A DNA stretch of 64,000 bases from CALXVA01 sp944393025 (GTDB lineage Bacteria; Bacillota; Clostridia; TANB77; CAG-508): NCBI GenBank assembly GCA_963931445.1, contig OZ007016.1, positions 1,054,001 to 1,118,000 on the forward strand, in the 5' to 3' direction. Positions 35,784 to 45,059 of the stretch are shown here, piece after piece; position 1 is the stretch's first letter, and every line of letters starts with the position of its first letter. The notes beneath the pieces are model-generated. The model worked only from the letters and a program-made list of their open reading frames with translations, ran no database searches and was not told the origin of the DNA. Position numbers and translations under genes: made by a program.

Positions 35784-35924
35784 ATGGATAAATATAAATG
35801 TGTTGCATGTGGATATATATATGATGATGCAGTAGAACAAATAAAATTTGTAGACTTGCCAGAAGATTGGGTTTGTCCATTGTGTGGTGTGGCAAAAAGT
35901 GCTTTTGTAAAAGTAGAAGAATAA
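35784..35924 (+). CDS. Rubredoxin
   Basis: A 46-residue rubredoxin with the two iron-binding pairs YKCVACGYIYDD and DWVCPLCGVAK. It is slightly shorter than the usual 52 residues because the loop between them is reduced. It carries electrons to oxygen- or peroxide-detoxifying enzymes in anaerobes. Divergent from the interrupted peroxiredoxin, with which it probably worked. AAAGGAG precedes the ATG; a terminator follows. Confidence 0.95.
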   Translation: MDKYKCVACGYIYDDAVEQIKFVDLPEDWVCPLCGVAKSAFVKVEE

Positions 35925-35951
35925 AATTTAATCTAGTTAAAATATGTGATG

Positions 35952-35976
35952 AAAGCGAGTGTAACTCACTCGCTTT
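35952..35976 (+). terminator. Rho-independent terminator of rubredoxin
   Basis: AAAGCGAGTG ... CACTCGCTTTTT stem followed by TTTTTCTT, 27 bases after the stop. The last codons of the convergent SDR gene lie within it. Confidence 0.85.
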
Positions 35977-36742
35977 TTCTTCTTTGTATATGATATGAAG
36001 CCTCTTCTAAAATTGCATCTGGAAGTATTTTAGAAAAAAATCTTACACTTTTATTTAATGCACCTGGAATAATAATAAGCTTTCCTTTTAGAGATTTATC
36101 TATTCCATATTTTGCTACTTTCTCACTTGACATGCTTGGTGCTTTAAATACCACATTTGCCACATTATTAAAATTTGTATTAACAGGTCCTGGGCATAAT
36201 ATACTCATTTTAACATTTGACTTATTTTTCTTTAATTCTTTGTTTATTGCTCTTGTTAATCTAATAACATATGCTTTTGAAGCATAATATGCAGCCATTA
36301 GTGGTCCTGGTTCCATTCCTGCTATTGATGCAACATTTAATATATGTCCTCTATTTTTATTTACCATATCTTTTAAATATAACTTAGTTAATACATGAAC
36401 TGCAGTAATATTTGTATTTATTAAATTTATTTCTTTTTCTAAGTCTGTATTTATGAATTCTCCAAACTCACCAAATCCTGCATTATTAATTAAAAAATCA
36501 ATATTTATATTTTTAGTTTCTTCATATAAATCTTTGCAATTTTGCTGTTTGCTTAAATCTTTTTCTATAATAATAATTTCTTTAGGTTTATTTGTATTAT
36601 TTTCTTTTAGTTCTTGACTTAAATTTTCTAATTTTTCTTTGTTTCTAGCGACTAAAATAAGGTTATAATTAAATTTTTCATATAAATATCTTGCCATATC
36701 TCTTCCTATACCAGAAGATGCTCCAGTAATTAAAGCCCACAT
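35966..36742 (-). CDS. Short-chain dehydrogenase/reductase (SDR family)
   Basis: 258 residues. Rossmann motif TGASSGIG near residue 6, NNAG near residue 90, catalytic Ser in VASIAG and YYASK (Tyr-x-x-x-Lys). Uses NAD(P) to oxidise or reduce an unidentified substrate, probably a lipid or keto compound. Its 3' end lies in the rubredoxin terminator. Confidence 0.92.
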   Translation of the reverse strand: MWALITGASSGIGRDMARYLYEKFNYNLILVARNKEKLENLSQELKENNTNKPKEIIIIEKDLSKQQNCKDLYEETKNINIDFLINNAGFGEFGEFINTDLEKEINLINTNITAVHVLTKLYLKDMVNKNRGHILNVASIAGMEPGPLMAAYYASKAYVIRLTRAINKELKKNKSNVKMSILCPGPVNTNFNNVANVVFKAPSMSSEKVAKYGIDKSLKGKLIIIPGALNKSVRFFSKILPDAILEEASYHIQRRKSE

Positions 36743-36769
36743 CTTACCTATCTCCTTTTTGTAAAATAT

Positions 36770-38356
36770 CTAAATTCTATTAAACAATGGCTCAATATTT
36801 TCTAATTTTACTCCAACTTTAGCTTCAATTAAATTCCATGTTTTTCTTTCTATATTTAAGTATTTACGAATTTTTTCGCAAGCTGTTGGCATAAATGGCT
36901 CAAAAATATTAGATAAATTGGCTATTATAACTGAACATGTATAAATTGTATTATTAAATTCTTCTATGTTTTCTTTTTTCTGTATCCATGGTTTTTGTTC
37001 ATCATAATATTTATTAGCTATTTCTACTAATTCCATAGCTTTATTTGTTGCTTCTTTAAATTCTAATTTTTCTATATTTTCTCCAACAATCTTATATGTT
37101 TCTTCTATTTTATTTTTAATATTTTCATCTAATTTTCCATTTGGAATTTCTTCTAATTCTTTAAATTTCAAAGTTCTGTTTACTAAATTTCCAAATTTAT
37201 TTAATAGTTCACCATTATTAGTAGCAATTAAAGCTTCTTCTGTAAAATTAGAATCTTTTTTTTCTGGTCCATTATTTATTAAGTGAAAACGCAAACTGTC
37301 CACGCTATATTTTTGAACTAAATCTATTGCTGGAACTCCATTTCCTTTACTTTTAGAGATTTTTTCATCATTAATATTCAAATATTCTGAAGAAACAATT
37401 GTATTTACTAAATGATAATTTTCTTTCATTGCTAAAAGAAGACTATTAAATATTATACTATGAAATACTATGTTATCTTTTCCATGAACCATATAAATAG
37501 TTGGATTGTATTCTTCTTTCCAAAATCTTTCCCAATTTTCACCTATTTCTTCGCATTTTTTCATTGTTGCTGTAATATATCCAAGAACTGCTTCTATCCA
37601 TACATACATTTTTTTTGTTTCATATTCTGGAAGTGGTATATCTACTCCCCAATCTAAATCTCTTGTTACTGCTCTATCTACTAGTCCTTGTTTTAAATAT
37701 TTATTTGTTTCATTTTTTGCATTTATTCTCCATAAACTATTATTTTCTTCTACATATTTTTCAATATCTTTTTGAAATTTAGATAGTGCTAAATAAAGGT
37801 TTTTATTATCTTTAAGTACTATCTTCTCTTTACAGTCTAAACAAATACCTTCTTTCATATCTTCTATAGTTGGAACATAACCACAATTATCACATTGTTC
37901 TGCTTTAGTTGTTTGTCCACATTTTGGACATGTAATTTCTAATTCTCTATCTGATAAAAACTTGTTACAACTATCACAATATGCTTGTGGTTCTATTTTT
38001 TCGTATATATAACCATTATCATATATTCTTTTAAACATTTTCATTACTTCTTTTTTATGAAATTCCGTATCTGTATTTGTATATAAATCATAAGAAAAAT
38101 CAAACTTTTCTAATGTTTCTTTATCTCTATTATGATAATATTCTGATATTTCTTTTGGTGTTTTCTTTTCTTTTTTAGCTCTCTGAGTTATTGGAGTTCC
38201 ATGACAATCTGTTCCAGATACAAACATTACATTAAACCCTTTTAGTCTAAAATATCTAGCTAATATATCTCCTGAAATTAATCCTGCTATATGTCCTAAA
38301 TGTAAATCACTATTTGCATATGGCCATGCTCCACCTATTAATATATTTTTGCACAT
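36770..38356 (-). CDS. metG: Methionyl-tRNA synthetase
   Basis: 528 residues. Class I motifs HLGHI near the N-terminus and KISKSKG as KMSKS; four CxxC knuckles (CDSC, CPKC, CDNC, CLDC) between about 125 and 190 bind zinc. It charges tRNA-Met. It is shorter than many Clostridia enzymes because the C-terminal EMAP/OB tRNA-binding domain is absent, a natural variant. GGAGG lies before the ATG at 38356. Confidence 0.96.
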   Translation of the reverse strand: MCKNILIGGAWPYANSDLHLGHIAGLISGDILARYFRLKGFNVMFVSGTDCHGTPITQRAKKEKKTPKEISEYYHNRDKETLEKFDFSYDLYTNTDTEFHKKEVMKMFKRIYDNGYIYEKIEPQAYCDSCNKFLSDRELEITCPKCGQTTKAEQCDNCGYVPTIEDMKEGICLDCKEKIVLKDNKNLYLALSKFQKDIEKYVEENNSLWRINAKNETNKYLKQGLVDRAVTRDLDWGVDIPLPEYETKKMYVWIEAVLGYITATMKKCEEIGENWERFWKEEYNPTIYMVHGKDNIVFHSIIFNSLLLAMKENYHLVNTIVSSEYLNINDEKISKSKGNGVPAIDLVQKYSVDSLRFHLINNGPEKKDSNFTEEALIATNNGELLNKFGNLVNRTLKFKELEEIPNGKLDENIKNKIEETYKIVGENIEKLEFKEATNKAMELVEIANKYYDEQKPWIQKKENIEEFNNTIYTCSVIIANLSNIFEPFMPTACEKIRKYLNIERKTWNLIEAKVGVKLENIEPLFNRI

Positions 38357-38386
38357 AAAAAATATACCTCCTATTTTTATATGTAA

Positions 38387-38420
38387 ATTATAGCAAAGTA
38401 AAATATTACTTTGCTATAAT
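38387..38420 (-). terminator. stem-loop after the 38429 gene
   Basis: ATTATAGCAAAGTA and TACTTTGCTATAAT form a 14-base-pair stem between the small membrane protein gene and metG. Confidence 0.65.
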
Positions 38421-38428
38421 TTCTTTTG

Positions 38429-38767
38429 TTAAACTTTATTCCAAAACCAATCTAAACTATTATCTATGCTTTTTTTCTTCTTTACTTTTGCTTCTATATC
38501 ATCAATCCATAAATATGAAATAAATGAAAGTAAAACAAAAATCAAATCAAATACCATTGTGAAGCTTAGGTTTGATAATGTTTCTGATGATAATTTATTT
38601 CCTGTTAAATACATTATTGCATGTGCAACTAGTAAAAATATAAAAACAAATAAAGTTATTGCTGATATAAAACTCTTTTTTGTTTCTTTTGCTAATATTA
38701 GTAAAAGAACAAATAATAAAGTTGCTATTAATAATGTTATTGGATTTGTAAAATTTATCATTGGCAT
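38429..38767 (-). CDS. Unknown small membrane protein
   Basis: 112 residues with three hydrophobic helices (about 8-28, 32-52, 70-92) and a basic C-terminal tail. I do not recognise the family. It lies 24 bases downstream of glmM and may be co-transcribed. GGAGGG precedes the ATG. Confidence 0.6.
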   Translation of the reverse strand: MPMINFTNPITLLIATLLFVLLLILAKETKKSFISAITLFVFIFLLVAHAIMYLTGNKLSSETLSNLSFTMVFDLIFVLLSFISYLWIDDIEAKVKKKKSIDNSLDWFWNKV

Positions 38768-38790
38768 ACTAGAACCCTCCTTTTATTCTA

Positions 38791-40155
38791 TTAATTTAAT
38801 TTCTTTTCAATTAATTTTGCAAGTTCTTTTGCTTTTGTTTTTATATATTCCTTATCTGTTCCTTCAATCATAACTCTTACTAAAGGTTCTGTTCCTGAAG
38901 GTCTTATTAAGACTCTACCATTTCCTGAAAATTCTTTTTCTAACATTTCAATTTCTTTTTTTATTTCTTCATCTTTTTCATAGTCATATTTTTTATCACT
39001 TGATACTTTTGCATTAACCAAAACTTGAGGATATATTTTTATTATATCACAAATTTTTGAAGCTGACATATTTTTTTCTAAAATAATTTTTGTAAGCATT
39101 AAAGAAGTTAAAATTCCATCTCCAGTTGGATTATAATCTAGCATAATTATATGTCCTGATTGCTCTCCTCCAAGATTATAACCTTCTTGTAACATTTTTT
39201 CAAGTACATATCTATCTCCAACTTTTGTTTCTACAAAATTCATTTCATTTTCTTTAGAATATTTTTTTAATCCTAAATTACTCATAACTGTTGCTACAAG
39301 TGTATTTTTATTTAACTTTCCTTTTTCTTTCATATAATTAGAAATTACTGCTAATAATACATCTCCATCTATTTCATTTCCATTTTCATCTACTGCCAAA
39401 CATCTGTCTCCATCTCCATCATAAGCAATTCCCAAATTACATTTATTTTCTACAACATATTTTTTTAACACATCTAGATGAGTAGATCCACAATTTTCAT
39501 TTATATTCGTTCCATTTGGTGTATTGTTCAAAACATAATGCTTTATCCCAAGTGCTGAAAAAACTTTTTCTGCAACCACTGATGTTGCACCATTTGCAGT
39601 ATCTATTGCTACTACAAAATTTGATGTATCTAATTTTTCAAAATCTTCTTCAAAATTTTTTCTAAAGAAATATACATATTCATCAAGTAAATCTGTTCTT
39701 ATTTCAGATACACCTATTTTGTCATTCACAGCTGAAAAATCATCTAATTTTCCAGAATCCATTATTTCTTCTATTTCTTCTTCTAATTCATCAGGTATTT
39801 TCATTCCTTTATTACTAAAGTATTTTACTCCATTAAATTCGTATGTATTATGAGATGCTGATATAACGACACTAGCATCTGCTTTTAATTTTTTTGTTAA
39901 ATATGCTACTCCTGGTGTTGGTAAAACTCCTAAAATTTTAACATTAGCACCATAACTCAAAAATCCTGCTACCATAGCACTTTCTATTAATGTTCCCGAA
40001 ATACGAGTATCTCTTCCTATTAAAATAGTTGGTGTATGGTCTGTATGTTTAGATAAAACATATGCACCTGCTTTTGCAACTCTATACACTAAATTAGGTG
40101 ATAACTCAGTATTTGCAATTCTTCTAATTCCATCTGTTCCAAAATATTTTCTCAT
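38791..40155 (-). CDS. glmM: Phosphoglucosamine mutase
   Basis: 454 residues, normal length. It converts glucosamine-6-phosphate to glucosamine-1-phosphate for peptidoglycan precursors. Motifs: KYFGTDGIRRIAN at the N-terminus, the phosphoserine loop SASHNTYEFNG, DGDGDRCLAVDENG (Mg site), GGEQSGHIIM sugar loop, and RPSGTEPLVRVM phosphate site. The ATG at 40155 is chosen because GGAGGG lies just upstream. Confidence 0.96.
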   Translation of the reverse strand: MRKYFGTDGIRRIANTELSPNLVYRVAKAGAYVLSKHTDHTPTILIGRDTRISGTLIESAMVAGFLSYGANVKILGVLPTPGVAYLTKKLKADASVVISASHNTYEFNGVKYFSNKGMKIPDELEEEIEEIMDSGKLDDFSAVNDKIGVSEIRTDLLDEYVYFFRKNFEEDFEKLDTSNFVVAIDTANGATSVVAEKVFSALGIKHYVLNNTPNGTNINENCGSTHLDVLKKYVVENKCNLGIAYDGDGDRCLAVDENGNEIDGDVLLAVISNYMKEKGKLNKNTLVATVMSNLGLKKYSKENEMNFVETKVGDRYVLEKMLQEGYNLGGEQSGHIIMLDYNPTGDGILTSLMLTKIILEKNMSASKICDIIKIYPQVLVNAKVSSDKKYDYEKDEEIKKEIEMLEKEFSGNGRVLIRPSGTEPLVRVMIEGTDKEYIKTKAKELAKLIEKKLN

Positions 40156-40182
40156 AAAACCCTCCATATAATTTATATTATT

Positions 40183-41886
40183 TTACATTTTTTCTGGCAT
40201 TTGTATTCCTAATAGTTTTGCTCCTGTTTTTAATATTATATTAACACAGTATGTCAAATAAACTCTTGCATTTTGAATTTCTTCATCTTCACATATAATT
40301 CTGTTTTCATTATAAAAAATACTATATAGTTGAGCTATATTAATCAAATATCTAGATATAATATATGGTTCATTCTTTTCTGCTGATTGTTTGACTATAT
40401 TATCAAACATATACATTTCTTTTATTAAATTTATAGAAGCATTATCTTGCAAAACTTCTATATTAATTTCTGAAATTTTCGAAATTTCTTTTGCTTTTTC
40501 AAGTACACTATTAGTTCTAACATACATATATTGAAGATATGGTCCTGTTTCACCATTAAAATTAAGCATTGTATCCCAATCAAAAATTTCATCTTTTATT
40601 CTACTATTATATAAATCATTAAATATGACTGCACCTATTCCAACTCTTTTAGCTATTTCTTCTTTATTTTCTAGATTAGGATTTTTTTCTTCTATAATTC
40701 TATTTACTCTTGATATTGCTTCATTTAATAAATCTTCTAATTTAATTATATTCCCTTCTCTTGTAGACATCTTTCCTGTTTTTAATTGTACCATACCAAA
40801 TGGTACATGTATTAAATTATTTGTATATTTTTTATCTAACCCTAGTAATTTAGAAGTTTCAAAAATCTGTTTAAAATGTAAAATTTGTTCATAAGATGTA
40901 ACATATATACATTTATCAAAATTATAAGTTCTTGCTCTATACATTATTGCGGCTAAATCACGAGTAGCATATGTAGTAGAACCATTTGTTTTTTCTATTA
41001 TGCATGGTGGAATATTATATTCATCTAAATTTATTACTTTTGCTCCTTCAGATTCTACTAATCTTCCAGTTTTTTCTAATAAACTTACTACTTCTTCCAT
41101 CTTATCTGAATAAAAAGCTTCGCCATTTAATGAATCAAAATGTACATCAAGCAAATCATATACTCTTTGAAATTCTTTTAAACTTAGTTCTCTAAATTTT
41201 TGCCATAATTTAGTACAATATTCATCTTTATCTTCTAATTTTTTAAAATTATCTCTACATTGCTCTAATACAGTTTCATCTTCCTTACATAAATTATTTA
41301 TTCTAATATAAATTTTAGTAAGTTCATCTATTGGATTTTCTTCTATATTGTATTCATTTCCCCACCTTTTGTAGCCTTCTATTAATTTTCCAAATTGTGT
41401 TCCATAATCTCCTAAATGATTAATTCCAATAACATTATACCCTAAAAATTTATATATATTATATAATGCATTTCCTATTACTGTTGACCTTAAATGCCCA
41501 ACATGAAATGGTTTAGCAATATTTGGTGATGAATAATCTATTACAATATTTTTTCCATTTCCTATTTTACTACTTCCATAAGTTTCTTTTTTAGTTTCAA
41601 ATTCTTCTAATACTGTTTTTGTGATTATTATTGGATTTATATAAAAATTTAAATAACCATTTATAACTTCTGTCTTTAATATTATTTCTTCTGATAAATT
41701 TAATTTTTCATTTATTTCACTTGCTATGATTTGTGGAGATTTTTTCATTTCTTTTGCCAGTTTAAAACAGGGTAGTGAATAATCTCCCATTTCTTTATTA
41801 GTCGGAATTTCTATATATTCTTCAATGTTTTCTATATTTGTAATATTTGCTAATTCTTTTGCTATTATATTTTTAAAGTCTAACAT
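40183..41886 (-). CDS. argS: Arginyl-tRNA synthetase
   Basis: 567 residues. PFHVGHLRSTVIGNAL contains the HIGH motif, KMSTREGN is the KMSKS equivalent, and a C-terminal DALR anticodon-binding domain follows. It charges arginine tRNAs, so it is central to how CGN codons are read. The enzyme itself looks entirely normal and contains no in-frame CGG. Confidence 0.96.
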   Translation of the reverse strand: MLDFKNIIAKELANITNIENIEEYIEIPTNKEMGDYSLPCFKLAKEMKKSPQIIASEINEKLNLSEEIILKTEVINGYLNFYINPIIITKTVLEEFETKKETYGSSKIGNGKNIVIDYSSPNIAKPFHVGHLRSTVIGNALYNIYKFLGYNVIGINHLGDYGTQFGKLIEGYKRWGNEYNIEENPIDELTKIYIRINNLCKEDETVLEQCRDNFKKLEDKDEYCTKLWQKFRELSLKEFQRVYDLLDVHFDSLNGEAFYSDKMEEVVSLLEKTGRLVESEGAKVINLDEYNIPPCIIEKTNGSTTYATRDLAAIMYRARTYNFDKCIYVTSYEQILHFKQIFETSKLLGLDKKYTNNLIHVPFGMVQLKTGKMSTREGNIIKLEDLLNEAISRVNRIIEEKNPNLENKEEIAKRVGIGAVIFNDLYNSRIKDEIFDWDTMLNFNGETGPYLQYMYVRTNSVLEKAKEISKISEINIEVLQDNASINLIKEMYMFDNIVKQSAEKNEPYIISRYLINIAQLYSIFYNENRIICEDEEIQNARVYLTYCVNIILKTGAKLLGIQMPEKM

Positions 41887-41907
41887 CTATATTTTCCTTT
41901 CTTTTTA

Positions 41908-43050
41908 TTAATCTCCTAAATTAATTCCTATATGTCTTGCTGTTTTTACTAGTTCATCATCCATTGTAACTTTTCTTAAATTACTTTCAGGTGTATTACC
42001 AGAAACTGCTCCAACAACAGTGTTATTTCCTACTACATCTTCTAATGGAACACTATTTAATTTGCCATCTTTTATAACTGTAAGAACATTAAACTTTCCT
42101 TCTAAAGCAAGTTCCATAGCTTTTGATCCATATTTTGTTGAAAGTACTCTATCATATGCTGATGGTGTACCACCTCTTTGTGTATAGCCTAAAACAGTGC
42201 ATCTTGCTTCTAATCCAGTTAATTCTTCTAATTGCTTAGCTACTTGTTCACCTATTCCACCAAGTTTTGTATTATCTACACCTGTTCCGTTATCTCTTAT
42301 ATTCTTTATTTTAATGTCTCCACCTTTTGGTTTTGCTCCTTCTGCAACTACTACAACACTAAAATTTTTGCCTCTATTTTTTCTATTTATTATTTTTCTT
42401 GCTGCACTTTCTATATCATATGGAATTTCTGGTATCAATGCTACATCTGCCCCTCCTGCTATTGCAGATTCTAATGCAATCCATCCTGCATATCTTCCCA
42501 TTACTTCTAATACCATAATCCTATGATGTGTCTCTCCTGTTGAATGTAATCTATCTATTGCTTCTGTTGCAACTGATACAGCTGTATTATAACCAAATGT
42601 AATTTCAGTACAAGCAACATCATTATCTATTGTTTTTGGAACTCCTATAACATTTATGCCTTTAAGTGATAAATCTCTTGCAGACTTTTGTGTTCCATCT
42701 CCTCCTAAAGTAAATAAACAATCTATTTCATTCTTTTTTATATTTTCTACACAAATATCTGATAAATCTTTATATACTCTTTGTCCATTTTCTTCTACTG
42801 GATAATTAAATACATTTGCATTTGTAGATGAACCAATTATAGAACCACCTTTTGGTAATATTCCAATTGCATTACCAGATGAGCTTGTACCTAATTTTAT
42901 AATATTATTATTTAACAATCCTCTATACCCATCTATAAATCCATAACATTCTATATTTTTATTTTCAGCAGTTTTAATAATAGCTCTTATAACTGCATTA
43001 AATCCTGAAACATCTCCTCCATTAGCCAAAATAGCTACTTTTTTTATCAT
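41908..43050 (-). CDS. pfkA: 6-phosphofructokinase
   Basis: 380 residues. Phosphate-donor loop GGDVSGFNAVIRA, FTLGGDGTQKSA, substrate loop PKTIDNDV and MGRYAGWIAL. The GGDG form suggests ATP, not pyrophosphate, as donor, though this size group includes both. It commits fructose-6-phosphate to glycolysis, upstream of the aldolase at 17907. In a probable operon with argS. Confidence 0.93.
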   Translation of the reverse strand: MIKKVAILANGGDVSGFNAVIRAIIKTAENKNIECYGFIDGYRGLLNNNIIKLGTSSSGNAIGILPKGGSIIGSSTNANVFNYPVEENGQRVYKDLSDICVENIKKNEIDCLFTLGGDGTQKSARDLSLKGINVIGVPKTIDNDVACTEITFGYNTAVSVATEAIDRLHSTGETHHRIMVLEVMGRYAGWIALESAIAGGADVALIPEIPYDIESAARKIINRKNRGKNFSVVVVAEGAKPKGGDIKIKNIRDNGTGVDNTKLGGIGEQVAKQLEELTGLEARCTVLGYTQRGGTPSAYDRVLSTKYGSKAMELALEGKFNVLTVIKDGKLNSVPLEDVVGNNTVVGAVSGNTPESNLRKVTMDDELVKTARHIGINLGD

Positions 43051-43225
43051 ATTTCTTCTTTCCTTTCATATATGAAAATTTATTCAATAATATTATACCA
43101 GTAAATAAAAAAAATACAACTATAAAATTGTATTTTTTTGTTTTTAAAGAATTTCTTTCAATATAAAGAATTCTTTAGTTAAGTACATTATATAACTAAG
43201 AAAATTATGTAAATTTTTTTAATAA

Positions 43226-43252
43226 ATGTAAATGAAGAAAATAATTTTGTGT
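43226..43252. repeat. 27-base direct repeat flanking the IS, left copy
   Basis: ATGTAAATGAAGAAAATAAT followed by TTTGTGT. It is identical to 44482-44508. Either an unusually long target duplication or two pre-existing copies. Confidence 0.8.
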
Positions 43253-44481
43253 GTAGTGTTACAATTGATGTGAAACAAAAAGTATAGAAAAAAAGTGATT
43301 CAAGTAGTATAATTGAATTGTTGAAAATAAAAATTATACGAAAGGACTTGAATCACTTATGGATAGTATAACACAAAATTCAAAAAATACCAAGAGATAT
43401 TTACCACATAATTTAAAAACAAAAGAAAATGCAGTAAAAACATATATGAATAACGGAGATATAGAGTATACATGTAGAAAATATCATATATCAAGAATTT
43501 CATTATGGAGATGGTTAAAAAAGTACAATGGAACAAAAGAAAGCCTAGAAGATAAGAGCCATAAACCCAAAACACGCCATCCAAAATCGCACACAAATCA
43601 AGAAATACGTTGGATAAGAAATTATGTAAGAAGAACCCCAAGAATAACGCTATGCGAATTATGGGCGAAGCTAAAGAGAGAAAAAGGATATACAAGGAAA
43701 ATAACTTCATTGTATAGAGTGATGAAAAGGCTAAATATAAAGTTTTACAAAGGAATGAATATAAAAAACACATCAAAAAAGAAACATAATAAGAAATATG
43801 AAACACCAAGGAATTTAGGAGAAAAGTGGCAAATAGATGCAAAATATGTGCCAAATGAGTGTAAAGTTAAATTGCCAGAAGACAAACAATATTACCAATA
43901 TACATGTATAGATGAGGCAAGTAGAGAAAGATTTTTATGGTGGTATGAAGAGTTAACACCAATAAATACAGTAGACTTTGTGAAAAGATGCATAGAATAC
44001 TTTGAATATAAGCCTAAGACAATACAAACAGATAACGGAACAGAATTTAGCTACAATCAAGCTAAAATAAAGAAAGAACACCCGATGGACACATTGTTAA
44101 AGAAGTTAGAAATAAAGCATTACAAGGTAAGACCAAGAACACCAGAACATAATGGAAAAGTAGAAAGAAGCCATAGAAATGATAATGAAAGATTTTATAG
44201 TTATTTAAAATTCTATAGTTTAGAAGACTTAATAAAGCAAGGAAAAGCGTATTTAAAAAGATCAAACAATATACCAATGGCAGTATTAGGATATTTAACA
44301 CCAAAAGAAAAAAGGGAAGAACTAGAATTAGCAGTAGCATAAAATTTATAAACTTAAGAAAAATGTAATAAAGTCATGCATGGAGCCAAGCGGAATGTTA
44401 ATTTATTATATTTTTCTTAAGTAGATTCAATATACTACAATTTTTTTATAATAGTTTGTTTCACATCATTGACACATATAC
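43253..44481 (+). mobile_element. IS481-type insertion sequence
   Basis: About 1.23 kb with one transposase gene and imperfect terminal inverted repeats sharing GATGTGAAACAAA (about 43268-43280 and its complement at about 44451-44466). It is flanked by a 27-base direct repeat (43226-43252 and 44482-44508), long for the family. A conserved stretch after the gene (44342-44410) is noncoding. Upstream, 43051-43225 holds no gene, only small AT-rich hairpins near 43110-43178. Confidence 0.82.
43359..44342 (+). CDS. IS481 family DDE transposase
   Basis: 327 residues: helix-turn-helix domain (about 20-60, SRISLWRWLKKY), linker, and an rve-type catalytic core. Likely DDE residues are in WQIDAKYV, IQTDNGTEFS and HNGKVERSHRND. 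Intact. GAAAGGAC precedes the ATG. Confidence 0.92.
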   Translation: MDSITQNSKNTKRYLPHNLKTKENAVKTYMNNGDIEYTCRKYHISRISLWRWLKKYNGTKESLEDKSHKPKTRHPKSHTNQEIRWIRNYVRRTPRITLCELWAKLKREKGYTRKITSLYRVMKRLNIKFYKGMNIKNTSKKKHNKKYETPRNLGEKWQIDAKYVPNECKVKLPEDKQYYQYTCIDEASRERFLWWYEELTPINTVDFVKRCIEYFEYKPKTIQTDNGTEFSYNQAKIKKEHPMDTLLKKLEIKHYKVRPRTPEHNGKVERSHRNDNERFYSYLKFYSLEDLIKQGKAYLKRSNNIPMAVLGYLTPKEKREELELAVA

Positions 44482-44508
44482 ATGTAAATGAAGAAAATAA
44501 TTTTGTGT
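44482..44508. repeat. 27-base direct repeat flanking the IS, right copy
   Basis: Exact copy of 43226-43252, immediately before the promoter of the 44646 gene. Confidence 0.8.
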
Positions 44509-44511
44509 TTA

Positions 44512-44540
44512 TTGATTTCTTATGTAAAACTTGTTATAAT
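44512..44540 (+). promoter_or_regulatory. Sigma-A type promoter for the 44646 gene
   Basis: TTGATT (44512-44517), a 17-base spacer and TATAAT (44535-44540). It lies four bases past the IS flanking repeat. Confidence 0.7.
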
Positions 44541-44567
44541 TATATATAAGAAGGTTCTTTTTAAGAA

Positions 44568-44637
44568 TGCCTTCCGAACATTCGGAGGGCAAAGATCCTC
44601 CAATGTTTAGAAATAATTATTTAAAATTATAGGAGGA
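44568..44637 (+). promoter_or_regulatory. Leader hairpin and possible ribosome-binding-site sequestration
   Basis: TGCCTTCCGAA pairs with TTCGGAGGGCA (44568-44591). Downstream, TCCTCC (44596-44601) is complementary to GGAGGA (44632-44637), which is the ribosome-binding site of the 44646 gene, so translation could be controlled. No known riboswitch class is recognised. Confidence 0.5.
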
Positions 44638-44645
44638 CAAGAACT

Positions 44646-44981
44646 ATGGCAAATTGTAACAACATATTAAAAATAACATCAGCCACTGTTACCGTTGAAG
44701 CACCTATGCATAGACCCCTAATCCTCTTTAGAGGAAGAGACATTTGTCATTGGGAAAACATTTTTATCTCTCTCAGAGATAATGAACAGAATATCGATTA
44801 CAAGAGAAATTACGACAGATGTCGTGCTCTTCTTAAGTATGCATATTCTTGCTGGGGAGATTTGATGGAAATTTCCAATGGTGATGGAAATGTCATCTTC
44901 ATCTTTAAATTTGATAGTGTCTCTGCAGTAAAAGCTTTTGAAAAAAACTTTTGTAAAGATGTAGAAGGTGCAACAATGTAA
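44646..44981 (+). CDS. Unknown small protein of unusual composition
   Basis: 111 residues, MANCNNILKITSATVTVEAP start, a Cys-containing centre (DRCRALLKYAYSCWGDLM) and FKFDSVSAVKAFEKNF end. No known family. Codon use is richer in G and C (CTC, GTC, ATC) than neighbours, suggesting transfer. It has its own promoter, leader hairpin and terminator. Confidence 0.7.
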   Translation: MANCNNILKITSATVTVEAPMHRPLILFRGRDICHWENIFISLRDNEQNIDYKRNYDRCRALLKYAYSCWGDLMEISNGDGNVIFIFKFDSVSAVKAFEKNFCKDVEGATM

Positions 44982-44987
44982 CAATTA

Positions 44988-45021
44988 TGAGCAAGATGTC
45001 ATTTGTTAGACATCTTGCTCA
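44988..45021 (+). terminator. Strong stem-loop terminator
   Basis: TGAGCAAGATGTC/GACATCTTGCTCA 13-base-pair stem followed by TTTTATTT, seven bases after the stop. Confidence 0.85.
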
Positions 45022-45059
45022 TTTTATTTAAAATATATAACATTTAACTCTATTTAATT

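Noticed and set aside
43357..43854. Long antisense frame over the transposase encoding a hydrophobic protein
   Set aside because: A shadow of an A-rich coding strand; no ribosome-binding site and low-complexity composition.
44568..44637. T-box or known riboswitch upstream of the 44646 gene
   Set aside because: No T-box specifier loop or conserved antiterminator; too short for the known large classes.
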